In this document: in pieces, positions 1 to 4,416 of the stretch | Layout of the letters: each line of letters starts with the position of its first letter | Numbering within the stretch: position 1 is the first letter of the stretch | Assembly: GCA_020433835.1 (NCBI GenBank) | Contig: JAGRBY010000435.1 | Span: 1-6,217 of the forward strand | Direction: 5' to 3' | Length of the DNA stretch: 6,217 nt | From: Anaerolineae bacterium | Lineage (GTDB): Bacteria; Chloroflexota; Anaerolineae; 4572-78; J111 | The notes under the pieces: generated by a model | Database searches by the model: none | What the model was told of the DNA's origin: nothing | The model's input: only the letters and a program-made list of their open reading frames with translations | Program-made: the position numbers and the translations under genes

Positions 1-36
1 CATCCGACATAATTCCGGCAAATGTCAACAGAATCT

Positions 37-71
37 AGTCTCTAATCTCCAATCTCTAATCTCCAGTCTCT
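37..71. repeat. 7-bp tandem repeat (consensus ARTCTCY), 5 copies
   Basis: Five head-to-tail heptamers are visible: AGTCTCT, AATCTCC, AATCTCT, AATCTCC, AGTCTCT. They end about 40 bp before the ribosome binding site of the first gene. This style of short tandem heptamer is known from filamentous cyanobacteria (STRR sequences) and is also common in intergenic DNA of other repeat-rich bacteria. No function is evident. It may lie in the promoter region of the downstream gene, where a change in copy number would alter spacing, but that is a guess. Confidence 0.75.
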
Positions 72-109
72 CTACGTTGAAACAGTTACTATGATTACCC
101 ATCATACCT

Positions 110-115
110 AAGGAG
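110..115 (+). promoter_or_regulatory. ribosome binding site of the SnoaL-methyltransferase gene
   Basis: A consensus AAGGAG lies 10 nt before the ATG at 126 and supports that start. The following leader (AAGGAGATGATAACCGATG) closely resembles that of the second methyltransferase at 3003. A TATGAT box at 90-95 could be a -10 element, but no convincing -35 lies at the right distance, so no promoter is called. Confidence 0.8.
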
Positions 116-125
116 ATGATAACCG

Positions 126-1283
126 ATGCTAACCCTAACCAAAAGCCAAACCGAAGAAGTACTCAACAGCCATATCTATGCCTTTGCTCAAGGCGATGTC
201 GAGGCTCTGCTGGCCGACTATGCCGAGGAGGCTATATTTCTAACGCCGGAGGGACTGCTGCGCGGCAAAGCGCAGATACGCCACCTTTTCGAGCAGTTAC
301 TGGCCGATTTTCCGCCGGGGTCGGATGTTGAAATCGCCCAGCAGATTATCGATGACGAGGTGGCCTATGTGGTCTGGTCGGGGGAGTCTGAACGGCTCAA
401 AATTCCGTTTGCGACCGATACGCTGCTGGTGCGCGATGGCAAGATTGTCATCCAAACCTTTGCCGCGCAGGTAGAGGTGAAAGCGATGAGCGACAGTGAG
501 CGAGGGCAGGTCAACACCAGCGCCGCCAAAGTCTATGAAGAATTCTTTGTACCGGCCCTCTTTGGCGAATGGGGCAGTCGGGTGGCCCAGGCCGCCGCTA
601 TTCAACCAAGGCAGCGCGTGCTCGACGTGGCCTGCGGTACGGGCGTACTGGCTCGCGCCGCCGCCGAGTTGGTTGGGCCGGAGGGTGAGGTTGTGGGGCT
701 GGATATTAATGAAGGCATGCTGGCCGTTGCTCGAAGAAAAGCGCCTCACATCACCTGGCAACAAGGCCCCGCCGAAGCCCTGCCCTTTGAAGATAACAGT
801 TTCGACGCCGTCGTCAGTCAATTCGCCTTAATGTTCTTCGAGGATCGCCAGGCGGCGCTGCAAGAGATGATGCGCGTTTTACGGCCCGGCGGTCGGCTGG
901 CCGTAGCGGTCTGGGACTCGCTCGACAATACGCCCGCGTATGCCACCGTCACCGCCATGCTCAAGCGGCTTTTTGGCGATGAGGCAGCCAACGCCCTTCG
1001 CTCGCCGTTCAACCTGGGCGATACCGCGCAATTACAATCGCTTTTCACCGAAGCCGGTATCCCCAACACCGAAATCACCACCATCGAAGGCACTGCTCGC
1101 TTCGCCTCTATCGAAGCCTGGGTTACCACCGATGTCAAAGGCTGGACGCTGGCCGATATGATCGACGACGATCAGTTCCACCAACTGCTCACCGAGGCAG
1201 AGAAAGAGCTGCAACCCTTCGTGATCTCTGATGGCTCCGTGGCGTTCAGCTCTCCGGCGCATATTGTAACGGCGATATGTTAG
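126..1283 (+). CDS. SnoaL-like domain / class I SAM-dependent methyltransferase fusion
   Basis: Predicted soluble 385-residue enzyme with two parts. Residues about 8-118 resemble the SnoaL/NTF2-like fold: a helical start, then DVEALLADYAEEAIFLTPEG, a later AYVVWSGE strand and an LLVRDGKIV strand. This fold forms a small hydrophobic pocket in polyketide cyclases and related proteins. Residues about 130-385 are a UbiE/Methyltransf_11-type methyltransferase. Motif I is LDVACGTG (166-173), the acidic ribose-binding strand end is GLDIN (191-195), then ALPFEDNSFDAVV (218-230) and the LRPGGRLAVAVW strand (252-263). The SAM site looks intact; the methyl acceptor cannot be told. Met121, at the domain boundary, is preceded by a GAGG-like site, so a shorter methyltransferase alone could also be made. 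The start at 126 is supported by AAGGAG at 110-115. The gene stands alone: a 42-bp repeat array begins 7 nt after its stop codon. The methyltransferase call is firm, the SnoaL call good, and the substrate unknown. Confidence 0.9.
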   Translation: MLTLTKSQTEEVLNSHIYAFAQGDVEALLADYAEEAIFLTPEGLLRGKAQIRHLFEQLLADFPPGSDVEIAQQIIDDEVAYVVWSGESERLKIPFATDTLLVRDGKIVIQTFAAQVEVKAMSDSERGQVNTSAAKVYEEFFVPALFGEWGSRVAQAAAIQPRQRVLDVACGTGVLARAAAELVGPEGEVVGLDINEGMLAVARRKAPHITWQQGPAEALPFEDNSFDAVVSQFALMFFEDRQAALQEMMRVLRPGGRLAVAVWDSLDNTPAYATVTAMLKRLFGDEAANALRSPFNLGDTAQLQSLFTEAGIPNTEITTIEGTARFASIEAWVTTDVKGWTLADMIDDDQFHQLLTEAEKELQPFVISDGSVAFSSPAHIVTAIC

Positions 1284-1290
1284 ATGCGGT

Positions 1291-1776
1291 ATCGTGATCA
1301 CCACTTGCAGTCTTCTATAAGCGGTGATCGCGATGTTGATCGGAGTACTTGAGATCTCAAGTAAGGTCATGACGATGTTGATCGGGTCACTTGAGATCTC
1401 AAGTAAGGTGATTCACATGGTGATCGGGTCACTTGAGATCTCAAGTAAGGTGATTCACATGGTGATCGGGTCACTTGAGATTCCAAGTAAGGTGATTCAC
1501 ATGGTGATCAACGCATTTTGGATCTCAAGTAAGGTGATTCACATGTTGATCAGGGTACTTGAGATCTCAAGTAAGGTCATGACGATGTTGATCGGGTCAC
1601 TTGAGATCTCAAGTAAGGTGATTCACATGGTGATCAACGCATTTTGGATCTCACATGCCCCGATCACGATGTTGATCAACGCATTTTGGATTTCACATGC
1701 CCCGATCACGATGTTGATCAACGCTTTTTGGATTTCACATGTCCCGATCACGATGTTAGTCGGGGCATTTACTAAC
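1291..1776. repeat. 42-bp tandem repeat array rich in palindromes and GATC
   Basis: Ten clear 42-bp units start at 1333, 1375, 1417, 1459, 1501, 1543, 1585, 1627, 1669 and 1711. A degenerate unit precedes them (1291-1332) and a decayed one follows (from 1753). Two unit types occur. Type A carries the perfect palindrome ACTTGAGATCTCAAGT (units at 1333, 1375, 1417, 1543, 1585; mutated in 1459). Type B carries AACGCATTTTGGATCTCACATG-like sequence in pieces (1627, 1669, 1711). Unit 1501 is a hybrid with a B-type first half and an A-type second half. I count 22 GATC sites between 1291 and 1752. Because 42 is divisible by three, one frame stays open from a GTG at 1324 to 1878 and would encode 14-residue repeats such as MLIGSLEISSKVIH. 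That start has no ribosome binding site and lies inside the degenerate first unit, right after an in-frame TAA, so I treat the region as a DNA repeat and not as a gene. Confidence 0.93.
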
Positions 1777-1777
1777 A
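1754..1777. repeat. small inverted repeat closing the array
   Basis: TGTTAGT (1754-1760) and ACTAACA (1771-1777) are perfect 7-bp inverted arms around a 10-nt loop. They sit in the last, decayed unit of the 42-bp array. No T-run follows, so this is not a typical intrinsic terminator. It could be the array boundary or a chance hairpin. Confidence 0.5.
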
Positions 1778-1806
1778 AACTCAGTTCGGAAAGTGATGCG
1801 TTTCAT

Positions 1807-1962
1807 GTCATTTCGCAGCGCAGCGGAGAAATCCCTGTGTCAATACGCCTGAAACGGTGTCTGGTTGGAAAAATTTGAAGCAACAATCCTCATTTTTTCC
1901 ATGCGAATGCTTCATTTATTGGGATGTCTGAGGGATTTCTCCGCCTCCGGCTACGAAATGAC
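1807..1962. repeat. foldback element with imperfect inverted arms of about 30 bp
   Basis: The left arm (1807-1836) and the reverse complement of the right arm (1931-1962) both begin GTCATTTCG and both end GCGGAGAAATCCCT. They differ only in the few GC-rich bases between. The 94-nt interior holds a second small inverted repeat, TGAAGCA (1876-1882) with TGCTTCA (1908-1914). It looks like one of the interspersed palindromic or MITE-like elements common in the intergenic DNA of repeat-rich bacterial genomes. No transposase or clear target duplication is visible. Open frames running through it look accidental. Confidence 0.75.
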
Positions 1963-2116
1963 AGTTGCGATTTGGATTATCGAACTTAGGTTAATAGTCA
2001 CAAGGCAAATTGGAGACCGATTAGACGATGACCCAAGCTTCAACGCTATCGTCACAAGATTACATGGTCACACGGGTAAATTTTTTCAACCTTGCAACCC
2101 TGCAACCCTGCGGTTA
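1963..2116. other. gene-free spacer with a short 8-bp tandem repeat
   Basis: This spacer lies between the foldback element and the end of the regulator gene. I see no convincing gene or RNA. Two copies of TGCAACCC (2093-2108) followed by a partial third form a short tandem repeat next to the regulator's stop codon. A T-run at 2081-2086 is not preceded by a clear stem on the plus strand. On the minus strand the corresponding run is A, so no intrinsic terminator for the regulator gene can be called. Confidence 0.5.
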
Positions 2117-2821
2117 TCACACCTCAACCCGTTGTTCCGCTATCGCCGCCCGAACGGCAGGGGCCGTGAGACTGTAGGCAAACCAGGTGGGCAAGGCTTC
2201 GGCCAGGGCAGGAACCGCATCGACCTGAACCAGGCCCGTACTAACGGCATCGAAATAGGCGACGCGCCCTAACCATATTTGGAAGAAGGTGGCCAGGTCG
2301 GCAGTAATGACAATGTCAAGATCAAAGCCCGGATCGGTTAAACAAATGGAGACATCGTCTTGGGTGAGAATGAGCCAGAAAGTTTCGTCGCTGGCACCGG
2401 TAAAATCGATCCGGATCATAACCCGGGGTTGGGGGAGGCGATCGGTATGAATCCGGTCACGTATCCACCACATCAACAAACCGGCGTCCAGTTCCTGTTC
2501 CTCCGGCTCATCGAAGGCCCAGCGTGCGCCCCAGGTCAGCAGAGACTGAATAACGCTCTGAAGTTCCTGACCGGCGGGGGTCATCAGGTAGACGGTGCGT
2601 TGCCGGTTGTCATCCTGCTTTACTTTCTCAACCAACCCCATCCGTTGCAAGCGCCGCAACCGTTCAGACAGCAGAGCCCGAGATATGCCGGGTAAGCCGC
2701 GTTCCAAATCATTGAAGTGGCACGTCCCAACCAGCAGGTCGCGCACAATCAACAGTGTCCAGCGATCGCCTAATATCTCGACGGCTTTAGCGATGGGGCA
2801 GTATTGACCGTATTTATACAT
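2117..2821 (-). CDS. HxlR-family transcriptional regulator with C-terminal SCP2-like domain
   Basis: Predicted 234-residue cytoplasmic DNA-binding protein. Residues about 1-105 are a winged helix-turn-helix of the HxlR type: the signature CPIAKAVEILGDRWTLLIVR (8-27), the recognition region FNDLERGLPGISRALLSERLRRL (36-58) and a wing with YLMTPAGQEL (78-87). Cys8 is the N-terminal cysteine conserved in HxlR proteins; in some relatives (HypR, YodB) it acts as a redox switch. Residues about 115-215 resemble an SCP2-type sterol-carrier domain (DVSICLTDPGFDLDIVITAD, then FFQIWLGRVAYFDAVSTGLV), a fold with a lipid-binding tunnel. Typical HxlR proteins are only about 100-130 residues, so the extra half probably senses a hydrophobic ligand; this is inferred. 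The start at 2821 is chosen because AGGAGA lies 5 nt before it and the family signature begins soon after. A frame extending upstream to 2929 has no family resemblance. The gene is divergent from the methyltransferase gene at 3003, a usual arrangement for a regulator and its target. Confidence 0.92.
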   Translation of the reverse strand: MYKYGQYCPIAKAVEILGDRWTLLIVRDLLVGTCHFNDLERGLPGISRALLSERLRRLQRMGLVEKVKQDDNRQRTVYLMTPAGQELQSVIQSLLTWGARWAFDEPEEQELDAGLLMWWIRDRIHTDRLPQPRVMIRIDFTGASDETFWLILTQDDVSICLTDPGFDLDIVITADLATFFQIWLGRVAYFDAVSTGLVQVDAVPALAEALPTWFAYSLTAPAVRAAIAEQRVEV

Positions 2822-2826
2822 TCGTC

Positions 2827-2832
2827 TCTCCT
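2827..2832 (-). promoter_or_regulatory. ribosome binding site deciding the regulator start
   Basis: Read on the minus strand, AGGAGA lies 5 nt before the ATG whose first base is 2821. This favours the 234-residue protein over the 270-residue extension starting at 2929. Confidence 0.75.
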
Positions 2833-2849
2833 GTTCTGAGTTGGCTATA

Positions 2850-2876
2850 GGATACATCCTGCTAAGGGATACGTCC
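2850..2876. promoter_or_regulatory. doubled 10-bp near-palindrome GGATACRTCC, candidate operator
   Basis: GGATACATCC (2850-2859) and GGATACGTCC (2867-2876) are direct repeats 17 bp apart, each close to a palindrome. They lie 29-55 bp upstream of the regulator start, between two divergent genes, where an autoregulatory operator would be expected. HxlR proteins bind as dimers to symmetric sites, which fits. Binding is inferred from position and symmetry only; no known HxlR consensus was matched. Confidence 0.4.
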
Positions 2877-2934
2877 AGTTCAATTTTTGTACTAGTCGAG
2901 CAGAGTGACCTTTGATACAGTGACTTCAACGTTC

Positions 2935-2958
2935 ATCCTCGTTGCCAAAGATGAGGAT
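2935..2958. repeat. small inverted repeat upstream of the second methyltransferase
   Basis: ATCCTC (2935-2940) and GAGGAT (2953-2958) are 6-bp inverted arms with a 12-nt spacer, ending about 45 bp before the ATG at 3003. This could be a regulator site or a leader hairpin. The arms are short enough that chance is possible. Confidence 0.3.
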
Positions 2959-2989
2959 CAGCACCAATCCAAATAATCTTAGTTCTAAA

Positions 2990-2995
2990 AAGGAG
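2990..2995 (+). promoter_or_regulatory. ribosome binding site of the second methyltransferase
   Basis: AAGGAG ends 7 nt before the ATG at 3003. A second ATG follows at once at 3006; either could be used, and the spacing of both is acceptable. Confidence 0.8.
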
Positions 2996-3002
2996 ATTAC
3001 CG

Positions 3003-3821
3003 ATGATGACAACCTCAACCCAATGGCAGTTAGCCAACGAAGCCGCCGAACGGTATCAAAATATTCTGACCCCGGCCATACTCGGCCCGTTTGCCGAAGC
3101 GTTAGTGGACTTTGCCGCATTACAAGACGGTGAGAATGTGGTGGATGTGGGCTGTGGTACCGGAGCCGCGGCCCGCTATGCCGCCGAGGCGGTTGGTGTT
3201 GCGGGGCGGGTGATGGGCGTGGACATCAACACCAGCATGCTGGCCGTGGCGCGGTCGCTACCGGCGGTACACGGTGCGCCGATTGCCTGGCGGGAAGCCA
3301 GCATCACCCACCTACCGTTTGATGACAACAGTGTTGACGTGGTGCTGTGCGCTCAGACGCTGCAATTTATACCGGAAAAAGTGATCGGGTTGGCCGAGAT
3401 GCGCCGCGTGGTTAAACCCAGCGGGCGGGTAGCCGTGAGTTTATGGTGCCCACTCGAAGAGAGTCCCTACTTTTATACGCTGGTCGAGACCATCGCCCGA
3501 CACATTGGCCCGGAGACAGCGGTGGGCTTGCAATCGGCCTTTGCCTTGTCCGATGCCGACGAAATCTACGGGCTAATCGAGGCCGCCGGCTTCGAGCAGA
3601 TCGAGATGACGGTTAGGCAACTGGATTTACCACTGCCCCACCTGACCGAGTTTACCCCGCGCCATATCAGCGCCACGCCGATGGCCGCAGGATTTAATCG
3701 AGCCGATCCGGTGATCCGGCAGCAGATTGTTCACGAAGTAACGGAGCAGTTAAGTGAATACACAATCAACGGACGAGCGGCGATTCCGTTTAAGTCGCAT
3801 GTGATTATGGGCAAACGTTAA
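3003..3821 (+). CDS. class I SAM-dependent methyltransferase (UbiE/Methyltransf_11 type)
   Basis: Predicted soluble 272-residue methyltransferase. Motif I is VDVGCGTG (47-54), the acidic strand end GVDIN (72-76) would hold the SAM ribose, ITHLPFDDNSVDVV is at 101-114, and the RVVKPSGRVAVSLW strand is at 135-148. The length and order match a stand-alone enzyme of this family, and no key SAM-site residue appears to be missing. The C-terminal third (about 155-272) probably forms the substrate cap and does not reveal the acceptor. It shares the family and local wording (VDIN..MLAVAR, LPF.DNS.D) with the methyltransferase half of the gene at 126, so the two are likely paralogs, although this one lacks a SnoaL domain. 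It is divergent from the HxlR/SCP2 regulator gene and is the first gene of a possible three-gene unit, with 37 bp to the next gene. Confidence 0.93.
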   Translation: MMTTSTQWQLANEAAERYQNILTPAILGPFAEALVDFAALQDGENVVDVGCGTGAAARYAAEAVGVAGRVMGVDINTSMLAVARSLPAVHGAPIAWREASITHLPFDDNSVDVVLCAQTLQFIPEKVIGLAEMRRVVKPSGRVAVSLWCPLEESPYFYTLVETIARHIGPETAVGLQSAFALSDADEIYGLIEAAGFEQIEMTVRQLDLPLPHLTEFTPRHISATPMAAGFNRADPVIRQQIVHEVTEQLSEYTINGRAAIPFKSHVIMGKR

Positions 3822-3858
3822 ACAGCTTATCACATGCACATGAAAAAGGAGACGACAT

Positions 3859-4386
3859 ATGAGCTACGATGATGATCGTAAAAATGATTACTGGTACTAC
3901 CGCTATCACGATTGGGATCGGCAGGATCAGGCCCGAAAGAGCGAGCAAGAGCTGGCGAACCTGCGCAGCCGGCTGGGGGTAGATGATCGCACCCCACCCA
4001 TCATCGATGGAATATCCGGTGATGACGAAACGAGCAGGCAGTATGACCGTCTCTATGATGAGAAGCAAAAACTTCTCAAAGAGATTGCCGCCGTCGTTCC
4101 CGACGGTGAAAAGAGCGAACTTTACCGTACCACAGATGCGTTACGGCTGTATGATCGCCACACGGACGATCACTTTGAGCGGCTGCTCCGTCTGGTTGAG
4201 GAACTTACGCCCCCAATATCGCTCTTCTTTTCCGCAGCGCTTCTCTTAGAGATGGACGAAGCTACCTTCAAAAAATTTGTATGGTTCGGAGACTCAGCCG
4301 ACCTTCAACAAATCAAAAAACTGCGGCAGTTACGGATCAGCATTATCTATTTGCGAAGTGAGTGGCGGCGTTACCACACCACGTAG
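3859..4386 (+). CDS. uncharacterised charged, Tyr/Asp-rich protein
   Basis: I do not recognise this 175-residue protein. The first 25 residues are very rich in Asp, Tyr, Trp and Arg (DDDRKNDYWYYRYHDWDRQD) and are probably disordered or surface-exposed. Residues about 25-40 and 63-80 look helical and charged, and 105-140 (FERLLRLVEELTPPISLFFSAALLLEMDEATFKKF) is the most hydrophobic part. It is too interrupted by charges for a clear membrane helix. There is no signal peptide, and no cysteine or obvious catalytic motif. The start is supported by AAGGAG at 3846-3851, 7 nt before the ATG. The gene lies 37 bp after the methyltransferase and 30 bp before the secreted protein gene, so it may be co-transcribed with both. 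That it is a real gene is well supported by the ribosome binding site and tight packing; its role is unknown. Confidence 0.8.
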   Translation: MSYDDDRKNDYWYYRYHDWDRQDQARKSEQELANLRSRLGVDDRTPPIIDGISGDDETSRQYDRLYDEKQKLLKEIAAVVPDGEKSELYRTTDALRLYDRHTDDHFERLLRLVEELTPPISLFFSAALLLEMDEATFKKFVWFGDSADLQQIKKLRQLRISIIYLRSEWRRYHTT

Positions 4387-4416
4387 CAACCGAACCTATT
4401 TTAGGGGAGACTTATT

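Noticed and set aside
297..1370. Several minus-strand frames and other plus-strand frames over the first gene
   Set aside because: They overlap a methyltransferase with all family motifs in order, show no motifs of their own, and lack ribosome binding sites.
1291..1776. CRISPR array
   Set aside because: There are no unique spacers between repeats: units are contiguous and vary only by point changes and half-unit exchange. No cas gene is nearby.
1324..1878. 184-codon open frame across the 42-bp array as a protein gene
   Set aside because: The open frame follows from a repeat length divisible by three. The GTG start is inside a degenerate repeat with no ribosome binding site, and many unit differences change residues. 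It is reported as a repeat instead.
2081..2116. Intrinsic terminator for the regulator gene
   Set aside because: On the minus strand the homopolymer run is A and not T, and the GGTTGCAGGGTTGCAAGG stretch does not form a strong stem.
1865..2272. 135-codon plus-strand open frame
   Set aside because: It runs through the foldback element and antisense into the 3' end of the regulator gene, with no ribosome binding site and no recognisable protein motif.
2822..2929. N-terminal extension of the HxlR regulator to a start at 2929
   Set aside because: The extra 36 residues are unlike HxlR proteins, while the internal ATG at 2821 has a good AGGAGA site and is placed where the family normally starts.
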